Source: a virus
IMG/VR virus record: IMGVR_UViG_3300021963_000055
Location: 1 to 64,000 of that record
DNA: 64,000 nucleotides
Direction: 5' to 3' (one strand)
Under the pieces are notes generated by a model. It saw only the letters and a list, made by a program, of their open reading frames with translations. It ran no database searches and was not told the origin of the DNA. A program made the position numbers and the translations under genes. Numbering within the stretch: position 1 is the stretch's first letter; the number at the start of each line of letters is the position of its first letter. This document shows positions 30,323 to 38,350 of the stretch, piece after piece.

Positions 30323-30991
30323 TTAACCTCCAAAAGTGGAATCTGGTTCTAGTGCAATCCAATATTCAAGATTGTACTTTGAACTAGTAAATTGAGAAAT
30401 ATTTAAAGAAGAAACTACAACTTTATATACATCGGGAATAATTTTAATATTCTCAATCTTGAAGTTAAAAATAAATTGTTTATTTGTTTCTCCTACTTTG
30501 GCAGAAAAATTATTTGAGGTATCATTATCTTTGTTTCTTACAACAAGATTAATTTCTCCATCCTCACCAATCAAAGACATATCTTTAAGCTGATACACGT
30601 TTGCAGCTTTAAGAAGTGATGATAATACTTCTTCACTCAATTCAAATTCAACCAGCTCTCCTGCCATGACAATATCTTTATCTGGGGGTGTCGTAATTAA
30701 AGTTGGATCTGAAAAGAAATATTTTACCTTTGATCGACCATTTTTGATAGTCATGTAACTTGGATTGCTGAAGATAAATTCCGCATCTTTGAATAGAGTT
30801 AATCCACCAAGAAACTCATTTAAATCGTAAAGTGCAATATCTTGTTCAAATACTTCACTGCACTTATACTCTGCAAGAATATTCTTTACAGGAGAAATAG
30901 TACGAATTACACTACCAGCCTTTACTACGATAGAAGAATTGATAGTGGCAAAGTTCTTGAGAACATTTAGAGTTTCATTGGAAATTTTCAT
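30323..30991 (-). CDS. 45: Sliding clamp
   Basis: A 222-residue gp45 (T4: 228), beta-rich without catalytic residues, in the order gp45-gp44-gp62-regA. The trimeric ring tethers gp43 to DNA and, in T4, also couples gp55-dependent late transcription to replication. It overlaps the 104-residue gene upstream by 4 bases. Confidence 0.93.
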   Translation of the reverse strand: MKISNETLNVLKNFATINSSIVVKAGSVIRTISPVKNILAEYKCSEVFEQDIALYDLNEFLGGLTLFKDAEFIFSNPSYMTIKNGRSKVKYFFSDPTLITTPPDKDIVMAGELVEFELSEEVLSSLLKAANVYQLKDMSLIGEDGEINLVVRNKDNDTSNNFSAKVGETNKQFIFNFKIENIKIIPDVYKVVVSSLNISQFTSSKYNLEYWIALEPDSTFGG

Positions 30992-31302
30992 ACTGATTTA
31001 AACTCCTGAAGACCGTTGTTGGTACGTGAATAATGTTTATCAAAGTGAAGCAAAAGCATAGCATAGTGAATGACTTTCATCAAATCACGTTTGTTGTGAC
31101 CATCTTTGTCACCATAACGAGAGCCATATTTTAAGATGTTCGCTTGACAGAAATCTTGAGCTAGCCCTTTGGCTGCCATAAGATCAATAGTCTGAACATC
31201 AGAATATTCTTCGTCATGTCCACAGTAGTGGCTTCCATAAGTACTTACTACATACTCCTCAATATCCTTAAGAATCCTGTCTTCATTGTACTTCCATTGC
31301 AT
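30988..31302 (-). CDS. DUF3310/SaV-like nucleotide-kinase-type protein
   Basis: A 104-residue protein; ATG at 31302 follows GGAG. The segment Tyr-Ser-Asp-Val-Gln-Thr-Ile-Asp-Leu-Met-Ala-Ala-Lys-Gly-Leu-Ala, then Ile-Leu-Lys-Tyr-Gly-Ser-Arg-Tyr-Gly and Arg-Asp-Leu-Met-Lys-Val-Ile-His-Tyr, fits the DUF3310 (SaV-like) pattern found in many phages. It is the first gene of the gp45-regA unit. A nucleotide-related role is inference from the family name. Confidence 0.6.
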   Translation of the reverse strand: MQWKYNEDRILKDIEEYVVSTYGSHYCGHDEEYSDVQTIDLMAAKGLAQDFCQANILKYGSRYGDKDGHNKRDLMKVIHYAMLLLHFDKHYSRTNNGLQEFKSV

Positions 31303-31316
31303 AATTAAAATCTCCA

Positions 31317-31343
31317 AATAAAAAATGGGGAGAAAGACTCCCC
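31317..31343 (-). terminator. Terminator after cobS
   Basis: Minus strand: GGGGAG, TCTTT loop, CTCCCC, A, TTTTTT. The start site predicted for the promoter at 31345-31373 falls inside this hairpin. Confidence 0.8.
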
Positions 31344-31344
31344 T

Positions 31345-31373
31345 AGTATACATCAATCAGATAGAGCTGTCAA
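31345..31373 (-). promoter_or_regulatory. Sigma-70-type promoter for the gp45-44-62-regA unit
   Basis: Minus-strand TTGACA (31373-31368), 17-base spacer, TATACT (31350-31345), at the very end of cobS and overlapping its terminator. Confidence 0.7.
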
Positions 31374-32469
31374 GTGCTTCTTGATTAGGTTCTACCACAT
31401 TTTCTTCAGTGGCATCTAGAGCAGAAGCATCAATGTTCTTATAAAGATCTAGGAAAGAACTCTTGGTATCATCATCAAAACGATTGATACAAACATTGAT
31501 AGCCTTCTTGCGATTCTTGAAAATGGCAAATGACTGAACAATATGAACAAGGCGACGAGTAGTAATAATTTCATCTACGCCACCATCATAGAAGGTTTTG
31601 CGAATGTTGTCAGCCCAGACGATCAGCTTGTCTACAAACTCCTCATCAACAACCTCAAAAGAGTTCATCAGATTCATGAGAATCTTCTTTTCAGTTGTCA
31701 TGGAAGGATATGGTTGCTCAAACGTGATGGGGAAACGTTCTAGGAAAGCTTCATTCATTACATTGGTTCCAATAAAGCGACCATCATCAGAACCCTTACC
31801 TTTGGTGTTGGCAGTGGCGATCACATTGAATCCTGCTGTAGGAGTTACGTACTGGTTGATCTTTTTGAGGAAAACACCTTTACCTTCTAGGACAGACTGC
31901 AAACACATGATCTTGTTAGAAGCAAGGTCAATCTCATCAAGCAGAAGAACTGCACCACGCTTCAGAGCATTCACTACAGGACCGTCATGCCATACAGTTT
32001 CTCCATCAACAAGTCGGAAGCCACCCAGCAGATCATCCTCATCGGTCTCAATAGTGATGTTGACACGAATCAGTTCACGCTTCAGGTGAGCACAAGCTTG
32101 CTCTACGCTGACAGTTTTACCATTGCCAGAAAGACCAGTAATGAAAACAGGATAAAACATCCCAGACTTGATAATCCGCTTCACATCACTGAAGTTACCA
32201 AACGAGACGTAGTTTTTGTCTTTCTGTGGAATGAAACTAACTACAGGAATAGCAGGAGTTGCAGACATAGAATTAAAAGTTTTTTCAAGTTGTTCAGTTA
32301 CAGTCAAATTCCAGACTCCACGACCAGTTTTGTTGGGTTCAAGTGTCTTGCAGATAGATGCAAGAGAAGTGTTTGAGCTTGCAGCATATTCAATGAGTTG
32401 TTGGCGAGTCACAGTTTCGCCGTAAATAGCAGTCAGGTTTTGAACAAGCTGATCAATCATTTGAGTCAT
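31357..32469 (-). CDS. cobS: CobS-like AAA+ ATPase
   Basis: A 370-residue MoxR/CobS-type AAA+ protein: Walker A Gly-Leu-Ser-Gly-Asn-Gly-Lys-Thr (about 113-120), Walker B Leu-Leu-Leu-Asp-Glu-Ile-Asp (about 176), sensor 1 Ala-Thr-Ala-Asn-Thr-Lys-Gly-Lys-Gly and the arginine-finger Phe-Leu-Glu-Arg-Phe. CobS is the ATPase of the aerobic cobalt chelatase and a hallmark cyanophage gene, often tied to cobalamin. Here it lies directly downstream of a VWA protein, its natural partner class. A promoter at 32499-32527 drives it. Confidence 0.92.
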   Translation of the reverse strand: MTQMIDQLVQNLTAIYGETVTRQQLIEYAASSNTSLASICKTLEPNKTGRGVWNLTVTEQLEKTFNSMSATPAIPVVSFIPQKDKNYVSFGNFSDVKRIIKSGMFYPVFITGLSGNGKTVSVEQACAHLKRELIRVNITIETDEDDLLGGFRLVDGETVWHDGPVVNALKRGAVLLLDEIDLASNKIMCLQSVLEGKGVFLKKINQYVTPTAGFNVIATANTKGKGSDDGRFIGTNVMNEAFLERFPITFEQPYPSMTTEKKILMNLMNSFEVVDEEFVDKLIVWADNIRKTFYDGGVDEIITTRRLVHIVQSFAIFKNRKKAINVCINRFDDDTKSSFLDLYKNIDASALDATEENVVEPNQEALDSSI

Positions 32470-32498
32470 AATGAAGTTACCTCGTTTGGTATGAAAGT

Positions 32499-32527
32499 AG
32501 TATAGGGCAAAGGGAGTGGAGTGTCAA
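32499..32527 (-). promoter_or_regulatory. Sigma-70-type promoter for cobS
   Basis: Minus-strand TTGACA (32527-32522), 17-base spacer, TATACT (32504-32499), overlapping the end of the VWA gene. Confidence 0.8.
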
Positions 32528-34668
32528 GCGATTTGCTCGATGAATTTCGATAAGATGATCTTATTAAAAGCCTTCTTACTCATTTTAGTTTTAAATGCTG
32601 TCAGTACATTTGATGAATTTACTAAAGAGTCATCAGTGGGAGAACTATTTCCAATTTCAATAAAGTAGAGTTCATTGTACCCCAAAGAAGTTGCAGTAAA
32701 TGACCTAGTTTTTGCCCACTCTGAAGACACTTCACTCCAAGATGAAAATTCATCTTGAAGATAACGATTAAGAAAACTCTTAGCTCCATAGAAATCAATA
32801 AGTCGGAATCCCACGGCATTAGATCCAGTAATTTGACGATAGTAATCTACAAATGCACTGGTAATTCCCATACTTCCATTCTTACTGATATTCATCATGG
32901 TAATTTTGTTTTTCTTGTCTTGAAGACATAGAACTTCATTAAAGTTAAGCCACCCAGAATGAACAATGTTTTTACTACCATAACTTGGACGATTGTATGC
33001 AACTGAGTTGGATTCTCCATCAGTCAAGAAAACTGTGTTAACCTTATCTACTTTATAAGTTTTTTTGAACTTGTCAAACACCTCAATAGCTGCGAATACG
33101 CATTCATTTAGAGGAGTGCTACCTAGATCATAATGACCATACTCACTAGTTAGATATGATTGCTGATCTAGAGTATGTGCGAGTTTCCAAAGATTCTTCA
33201 TCTGACTCTCCATTTGAGCAGTATTCATTTTACTACTCAGAAAATTCACAAGAAGAAAATCACTATTGATATAAATTTGATTTTCCTTTACGGTTATTTG
33301 CTTACTGCGAGACATTTGAGCATAGTTCTTTGCAATGTTCCTGTCGTTAAAGGAATACACTTCAAAAGAAATCTGTGTCTTTTTACAGAACTGAATTAGA
33401 TTGAATAGTTGCTTGATAGTGCCTACTAGGTTTCCTTGCATGGAACCAGACCAATCAAGATACATGATCAGACCATGAGACTTACCTTTAGGAACTACAG
33501 TTACCTTCTTGAAGATATCATCATTCCACTTGTAGGAATACATCTTATTGGTATCAAGAACACCAGTCCCAGCAGTAGCAGACCGATTGTATTCGGCTGC
33601 TCGCTTCTTCATTTCAAATTCCTTAATCAGATATGACACAGACTTCTTACAATCATCTTTGTAATTTTTGTAATCATTTTCTGCTTTGTTAAACATACTC
33701 TGGTAATAATTCTTGTTTTTATATCCAGAGTGATTAGCATAATCAATTATGCTGGTAAAAATCTTGGGAAGATCGTTGACACATTCTTTCCAGGGAAGAA
33801 GATGATTATCAATATTAATAGATGGTGGAGTCAAATAGATGTAGGTGTCACCAGTAAGACTAGCAAGTTGCTGTTGATTTTTAGACCATGCCTTATCCGT
33901 ATCAGAACTAAAATCTGCTTGCTTCCCTGAGTTGGTGGAAGAAGATGGAGTAGATTCCTCAGGAACATCTTCCTTATTGTCGCAATCTGATTGAGCAGAG
34001 ATTTGATTCTGACTATCGCTCACGTTACTCTGAAAACTCTGATTCTCTTGAGGATCCGACTGATTTATTTCACCTTCAAGTGAATCACCTGCAGTAGAGG
34101 TCAATTGAAGTTCAACTTCTTGTTCAGTGTGCTCTACCAGTTCTTTGACAATATTGACAACATCATCAAAAGTTTCTGCATTAGAAACTTTACCAATAAT
34201 TACCTGCTCTTCTGGAGTAAAATTGATAAACACCCCAGCATTAACGTTACCAAGTTTAAAATGAAGATTAATTTTATCAATAAATTTCAGTGAATTGATA
34301 TCAATTGTTTTAACTTCAAAGAAATCCTCATCATGAAGTTCTGAATATCCACGATAAAATGCACGAGCAAGACCAGGGTACTTGCGTTTCATGAGTTTCT
34401 CGATGCGAGCATCCTCAATCACGTTCAAGTAACCCTGAGGGAGATTTAAATCACTACCATAAAGATCTGGAGTGTAAATGGCATGACCAACTTCATGACC
34501 CACAAGAAGATCATATACATCATTAGAAGTGCCTTCCCAAATAGGAAGAGTCAGCACACGATTGTGAGTGTCAAAGCTTGCAGTAGAAACAGAACGATGT
34601 TCAACGGTGAGGTTTTCAGTCGCTAGGAGTTTCGCAAGAATACTCTTGGTCTGTTTGATGTCGGACAT
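32524..34668 (-). CDS. CobT-like VWA protein with zincin-type HExxH motif
   Basis: A 714-residue protein. N-terminal region: His58-Glu-Val-Gly-His62, a metalloprotease-type HExxH, followed by Asn-Val-Ile-Glu-Asp-Ala-Arg-Ile-Glu, which could supply the third metal ligand. Then a Ser/Gln/Asp-rich acidic linker (about 185-265) as in CobT. The C-terminal VWA domain carries the MIDAS sequence Asp-Trp-Ser-Gly-Ser (about 405) and a later Thr-Asp-Gly-Glu-Ser. It probably pairs with the CobS ATPase as a metal-chelatase or protein-remodelling complex. The promoter at 34692-34720 is its own. Confidence 0.8.
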   Translation of the reverse strand: MSDIKQTKSILAKLLATENLTVEHRSVSTASFDTHNRVLTLPIWEGTSNDVYDLLVGHEVGHAIYTPDLYGSDLNLPQGYLNVIEDARIEKLMKRKYPGLARAFYRGYSELHDEDFFEVKTIDINSLKFIDKINLHFKLGNVNAGVFINFTPEEQVIIGKVSNAETFDDVVNIVKELVEHTEQEVELQLTSTAGDSLEGEINQSDPQENQSFQSNVSDSQNQISAQSDCDNKEDVPEESTPSSSTNSGKQADFSSDTDKAWSKNQQQLASLTGDTYIYLTPPSINIDNHLLPWKECVNDLPKIFTSIIDYANHSGYKNKNYYQSMFNKAENDYKNYKDDCKKSVSYLIKEFEMKKRAAEYNRSATAGTGVLDTNKMYSYKWNDDIFKKVTVVPKGKSHGLIMYLDWSGSMQGNLVGTIKQLFNLIQFCKKTQISFEVYSFNDRNIAKNYAQMSRSKQITVKENQIYINSDFLLVNFLSSKMNTAQMESQMKNLWKLAHTLDQQSYLTSEYGHYDLGSTPLNECVFAAIEVFDKFKKTYKVDKVNTVFLTDGESNSVAYNRPSYGSKNIVHSGWLNFNEVLCLQDKKNKITMMNISKNGSMGITSAFVDYYRQITGSNAVGFRLIDFYGAKSFLNRYLQDEFSSWSEVSSEWAKTRSFTATSLGYNELYFIEIGNSSPTDDSLVNSSNVLTAFKTKMSKKAFNKIILSKFIEQIA

Positions 34669-34691
34669 AGATGCCTCAATTCAGTCCTCAT

Positions 34692-34720
34692 ATAGTAACA
34701 GGTCCATCCCACTGTGTCAA
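34692..34720 (-). promoter_or_regulatory. Promoter of the VWA gene, -35 box inside an 8-bp inverted repeat
   Basis: Minus-strand TTGACA (34720-34715), 17-base spacer, TACTAT (34697-34692). CCATCCCA (34704-34711) and TGGGATGG (34721-34728) flank the -35 box, a likely operator. Confidence 0.75.
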
Positions 34721-34742
34721 TGGGATGGATTATAAGGATTGC

Positions 34743-36455
34743 TTATAGCTCTTTTACTTTACTAAAATTCTTGACTTTCTGGAATTGTAGAACCTTTTCA
34801 AATTTATCGTGAAGCATATCTCCTTTATGAGAGATGACAAACACATTTGTATCAGCATCAATTCCACGAATAATACGAAGAAAATCTTCAGTGCCAGAAG
34901 TATCTAGTGAACTATCAAAAACTTCATCCAAGATTAGCAAATTTGTATTTGTAGAATTTTTTAGTTTAGCAACTGCTCTCCAAGTAAACATCAATGCCAA
35001 ATCAATTCGCATCTTTTCTCCTTCTGAAAATGAAGTGTAACTAAATTCATCCCGATGTCTAGATTTGATAGTTTCTTCAAAGTTTTCGTCAAGATTAAAG
35101 TTTACATAGAAGTCCATTAACTGAAGATACTTATTGATCAACTGATTCATTACTGGCAGATATTTTTTAATGATCTTAGACTTGATGCCAGTATCCTTTA
35201 ACAAACTAGAAATAATTTCAAAGTATGTTTTATTGGCTTTCATTTTGTCAACTTGCTTTTGCAGAGCAACTCCTTCAGAAGCAAGTGCGGTTAGTTTTTG
35301 TTTTTCAGTTGCAATGTCTTTATCGGATTCAGAAATTTTTTGAATTTCTTCTTTAAGTGCATCAATAAATTTTGTGAGTCCGTTACACTTATAATTTTGT
35401 GATGTCATCTTGACAGTCAAATCATTAATTTCAGCTAAAATTTTCTGAGATTTATCAATGATTTCTTGTGACTCTTGAATTTTAATTTCAACTTCCTTTA
35501 TTGAATTTTGAAGTTTTTCTATCTCAGAGTTGCATTTTGAAATGTGTTTGATTTTAACTTCATCAGTCAAATCCTGATGGCAAGTTGGGCACGTATGATT
35601 TTGATCATAAAACTGGATATTAGATTCATGATCGGATAGTTTAGTCGAAAATTTTGTCCTATAGTTTTCAAGTTCTTTGATATTAATTTTTGGAAGACTT
35701 GCAAGCTCTTTATTTTTAGCGTGAAGATCTTTACAGATTTTATCGTAGGTTTCGTTGCATTCCGTTATTTGTTGTTCGTAATCTTTTATTTGAGCTTGCT
35801 TATCTTCGATATTTTTCTGAGATTGATTTTTAATGTAGTCAATATGATTCTTTTGCATCTTAACTTTTTCTTTCAGAAACTCAATCTCATTTTCATATGA
35901 TTTGATATTGTCATTATTTGTTTTGACTCTATCTTTCAAGATGACATTCATTGTCGAGAAGATACGAATGTCTAGAAGGTCTTCAATAATTTCTCTGCGG
36001 TGTGCTGCAGGAAGTTGCATGAATGGAACAAAGGTACTTGATCCAAGAATTACAATCTGAGTAAATGATTTGTAATTTAATTTTAGAATATTTTGCTCTA
36101 GATATTTTTGCTGATCTGACGATGCAGCAGCTTGATCCAATAGCTGACCATCTATCCAGATCTCAAAGATGTTTGGTTTGAGTCCACGAATAATTCTATA
36201 TTCTTTTGAACCTATACTGAACTCTAGGTCTACTTTACAGTCTTTTTCGTTTATAGAGTTAATAAGTTGGTTTTTATTGACCTTGCGAAAGGACTTGTTG
36301 AAGAGAGCAAATACAATAGCCTCGATAACGGTACTCTTACCAGCTCCATTAGATCCAACTACCAAGGTTGTATTTGCGTCGTTTAGATTAATTTTTATAG
36401 GTGTGTTACCTACTGCAAGAAAATTAGAATATGTTATAGACTTAAATAAAATCAT
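34743..36455 (-). CDS. 46: Recombination endonuclease subunit, SMC/Rad50-like
   Basis: A 570-residue gp46 (T4: 560): Walker A Gly-Ser-Asn-Gly-Ala-Gly-Lys-Ser (34-41), two long coiled-coil arms around a zinc hook Cys-Pro-Thr-Cys (about 290), the ABC signature Phe-Ser-Glu-Gly-Glu-Lys (about 478) and Walker B Leu-Leu-Ile-Leu-Asp-Glu. With gp47 it resects DNA ends for recombination-dependent replication and degrades host DNA. It is separated from gp47 by a small DUF3110 gene. Confidence 0.96.
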   Translation of the reverse strand: MILFKSITYSNFLAVGNTPIKINLNDANTTLVVGSNGAGKSTVIEAIVFALFNKSFRKVNKNQLINSINEKDCKVDLEFSIGSKEYRIIRGLKPNIFEIWIDGQLLDQAAASSDQQKYLEQNILKLNYKSFTQIVILGSSTFVPFMQLPAAHRREIIEDLLDIRIFSTMNVILKDRVKTNNDNIKSYENEIEFLKEKVKMQKNHIDYIKNQSQKNIEDKQAQIKDYEQQITECNETYDKICKDLHAKNKELASLPKINIKELENYRTKFSTKLSDHESNIQFYDQNHTCPTCHQDLTDEVKIKHISKCNSEIEKLQNSIKEVEIKIQESQEIIDKSQKILAEINDLTVKMTSQNYKCNGLTKFIDALKEEIQKISESDKDIATEKQKLTALASEGVALQKQVDKMKANKTYFEIISSLLKDTGIKSKIIKKYLPVMNQLINKYLQLMDFYVNFNLDENFEETIKSRHRDEFSYTSFSEGEKMRIDLALMFTWRAVAKLKNSTNTNLLILDEVFDSSLDTSGTEDFLRIIRGIDADTNVFVISHKGDMLHDKFEKVLQFQKVKNFSKVKEL

Positions 36456-36717
36456 GAGTGATAGTATCAGGAGGAATTACAAAATCATCGGGGGTAATTA
36501 CACAATAGCTGTAACCAAAATTTTCACACGCTGCAATAGCATCTTCTTCTTCTATCTGAATTAATTGCATTTCGGGAAAACCATCAGCCTCTAAAAGTCC
36601 AATATATCGAGCTGCATCATCTTCATCAACAAACATCTGAAGAACTTTTGTTCCATCAGATGTTGTTACTGCGTATGCACCTTCTTCTTTTTTGTCTTTT
36701 AGAGTGAGTATGAACAT
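36442..36717 (-). CDS. DUF3110-like small protein
   Basis: A 91-residue protein with the cyanobacterial DUF3110 pattern: Asp-Gly-Thr-Lys-Val-Leu-Gln-Met-Phe-Val-Asp-Glu-Asp-Asp-Ala-Ala-Arg-Tyr, Gly-Leu-Leu-Glu-Ala-Asp-Gly-Phe-Pro, and an acidic Glu-Glu-Glu-Asp before Ala. The family's function is unknown. It overlaps gp46 by 14 bases and touches the gp47 stop, so it is translated with the gp46/47 nuclease. Confidence 0.72.
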   Translation of the reverse strand: MFILTLKDKKEEGAYAVTTSDGTKVLQMFVDEDDAARYIGLLEADGFPEMQLIQIEEEDAIAACENFGYSYCVITPDDFVIPPDTITHDFI

Positions 36718-37766
36718 TAGAGAACTTCAGAAGCTTCGATGTAAATAGATTTAACGATAGATTTCAAATGAAATTTATCATAATTATCTTTCATATCTTC
36801 TATATATTTCTGAAGAGTTGTGAGGGTATCTTCGTGTTCAATGGTTTCAATATCACCATTGTCGGAAGCTATTTGAGTATCCTCGATAATTTTAAGATCA
36901 TGGATACCTACATTATAGAACCTTTCCACAATTTTGTCAAACAGGTATAGGTCAGTTTTATTTTCGACTATGATCTTCACATAAGTATCTTTGTACTCAC
37001 TGAGATCCATTTTCAAATAATCGTTAGCGATATCATCATAATAAAACTTTCTAAACATTCGGAATGGATTACGAATGAACTTGAGTTTTCTAGCATCTAG
37101 ATCATAAAGATGAAAACCTCTTTCTTCATTGTAATCACTCCAAGTCATTTCATATGGATTGCCAAGATAGTAAATATTATCACTTCTAGACTTGTGATGA
37201 AAATGACCTGAGAATACTCGTTTAAACTTGGAGAATATATCTCGATCTAAACCACCCTCAAATGTATGTCCTGGATGGGCTTCAAATCCATTGATTTCTA
37301 GGTGTCCCATCAAAACTTCAGATTTAGTGTTCTGAAGATGAGCCATCACTTTTCCTTGATTTTCAGAGTTAATCCAGGGAACCATAGTAATGGTATTGCC
37401 AAGAACATCAATGTCGCAAATCTCATCATAGATTGTAATATTATCATAACAATCTAACAATAGAGTTGGAGTGTTTACTCTGTTAGTATTCTTGTAGTAT
37501 GCAGTATGGTTTCCAACAATCATGTGGACTTGTATACCCATATCTGCTAGTCGATCATAATAATGTCTTTTGATTCTATCCCAAGCTACAAAATCAATAG
37601 CCTTACGATTGTCAAAAGTATCTCCAAGATCAAATAAAATTTTAATGTTATATTTTTCTAGAGTGGGGAAAAATACTTCATCATAGAATTTTAGAAAGAA
37701 CTCCCAGAAAGCTTGGGAGCCTTTTCTTCCGTCGAGATGCTGATCAGTAATAATTGCAGAGTTCAT
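36717..37766 (-). CDS. 47: Recombination endonuclease subunit, Mre11-like
   Basis: A 349-residue metallophosphoesterase (T4 gp47: 339). Motifs in order: Asp8-x-His10, Gly-Asp-Thr-Phe-Asp-Asn-Arg, Gly-Asn-His, Gly-His-Leu-Glu, Gly-His-Phe-His-His. These bind two metal ions for exo/endonuclease activity. The nuclease works with gp46. It overlaps gp55 by 4 bases. A perfect promoter-like sequence lies inside it (36912-36940). Confidence 0.96.
   Translation of the reverse strand: MNSAIITDQHLDGRKGSQAFWEFFLKFYDEVFFPTLEKYNIKILFDLGDTFDNRKAIDFVAWDRIKRHYYDRLADMGIQVHMIVGNHTAYYKNTNRVNTPTLLLDCYDNITIYDEICDIDVLGNTITMVPWINSENQGKVMAHLQNTKSEVLMGHLEINGFEAHPGHTFEGGLDRDIFSKFKRVFSGHFHHKSRSDNIYYLGNPYEMTWSDYNEERGFHLYDLDARKLKFIRNPFRMFRKFYYDDIANDYLKMDLSEYKDTYVKIIVENKTDLYLFDKIVERFYNVGIHDLKIIEDTQIASDNGDIETIEHEDTLTTLQKYIEDMKDNYDKFHLKSIVKSIYIEASEVL
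36912..36940 (-). promoter_or_regulatory. Perfect-consensus promoter inside gene 47
   Basis: Minus-strand TTGACA (36940-36935), 17-base spacer, TATAAT (36917-36912). It would add transcription of the DUF3110 gene and gp46. Confidence 0.6.
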
Positions 37767-38233
37767 CGGTTGTTGCGATATTCAAGGTTTTCTTTGATAC
37801 TATTCATATCAGACATATTAAATCCCATGATGGAATCGTCTGCAGCAAATACTTCATCAAATCCAGATCGTTCTAGAAGTTTGGTTTTAACTTCCAACTG
37901 TTTCTTTTCTTTTTGGATTCTACGAAGAAAAGCAAAGTAAATAATTTGAGTGAAGTAAGCAAATGGATTAGTAGACTTTTCTGGATCAAAGTTGTCGATA
38001 TACTGTAGACAGTTTTCAATTCCATCACAGATCATATCATCCTTGAACATATAGTTCACGAAATTAGGACGGTAAGAAAGATGAGTTGCGATTTTAAGAA
38101 AACACTCTCCAATATAATTTGGGACTCTTGGTTTTTCTTTGCCTTCTTCTTTAGCTAGTTTAACTTCTTTCCTGTAAACCATTAAGGCATCCAAAAAGTC
38201 CTTATTGTTTACGTAGTGTTCTTTTTTCTTCAT
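37763..38233 (-). CDS. 55: Late-transcription sigma factor
   Basis: A 156-residue gp55 (T4: 185). The Ile-Glu-Asn-Cys-Leu-Gln-Tyr-Ile-Asp-Asn-Phe-Asp-Pro and Pro-Phe-Ala-Tyr-Phe-Thr-Gln-Ile-Ile-Tyr segments match sigma region 2, which reads the TATAAATA late box. It directs host RNA polymerase to late promoters, helped in T4 by gp33 and the gp45 clamp. Its own promoter is early-type (38260-38288). Confidence 0.93.
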   Translation of the reverse strand: MKKKEHYVNNKDFLDALMVYRKEVKLAKEEGKEKPRVPNYIGECFLKIATHLSYRPNFVNYMFKDDMICDGIENCLQYIDNFDPEKSTNPFAYFTQIIYFAFLRRIQKEKKQLEVKTKLLERSGFDEVFAADDSIMGFNMSDMNSIKENLEYRNNR

Positions 38234-38259
38234 TCAATCTTTTAGTTGCGAGTGTATTC

Positions 38260-38288
38260 ACTTTAACACATTTGAATAGCTTTGTCAA
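38260..38288 (-). promoter_or_regulatory. Promoter of gene 55
   Basis: Minus-strand TTGACA (38288-38283), 17-base spacer, TAAAGT (38265-38260). Its -35 lies back to back with that of the plus-strand promoter at 38296-38324. Confidence 0.7.
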
Positions 38289-38295
38289 GGGGGGG

Positions 38296-38324
38296 TTGAC
38301 AAGAGTGCTCAAAGTGTGTATAAT
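38296..38324 (+). promoter_or_regulatory. Consensus plus-strand promoter, antisense to the uvsW region
   Basis: Perfect TTGACA (38296-38301), 17-base spacer, TATAAT (38319-38324) on the plus strand, although all neighbouring genes are minus-strand. The transcript would run antisense into the LSm-like gene and uvsW. Only a 12-codon ORF follows. Confidence 0.7.
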
Positions 38325-38350
38325 AACCATGTCAAGGTTCAGAACTTATA

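Noticed and set aside
31598-32089. 163-codon plus-strand ORF opposite cobS
   Set aside because: Antisense to Walker-motif coding sequence; composition is a mirror of the real frame.
33062-33095. TTGACA plus TAAAGT-like sequence inside the VWA gene
   Set aside because: Spacing of 16 and a poor -10 in a Lys-codon-rich stretch; likely chance.
35247-35270. TTGACA followed by CATACT inside gene 46
   Set aside because: 18-base spacing and no downstream gene that needs it; likely chance.
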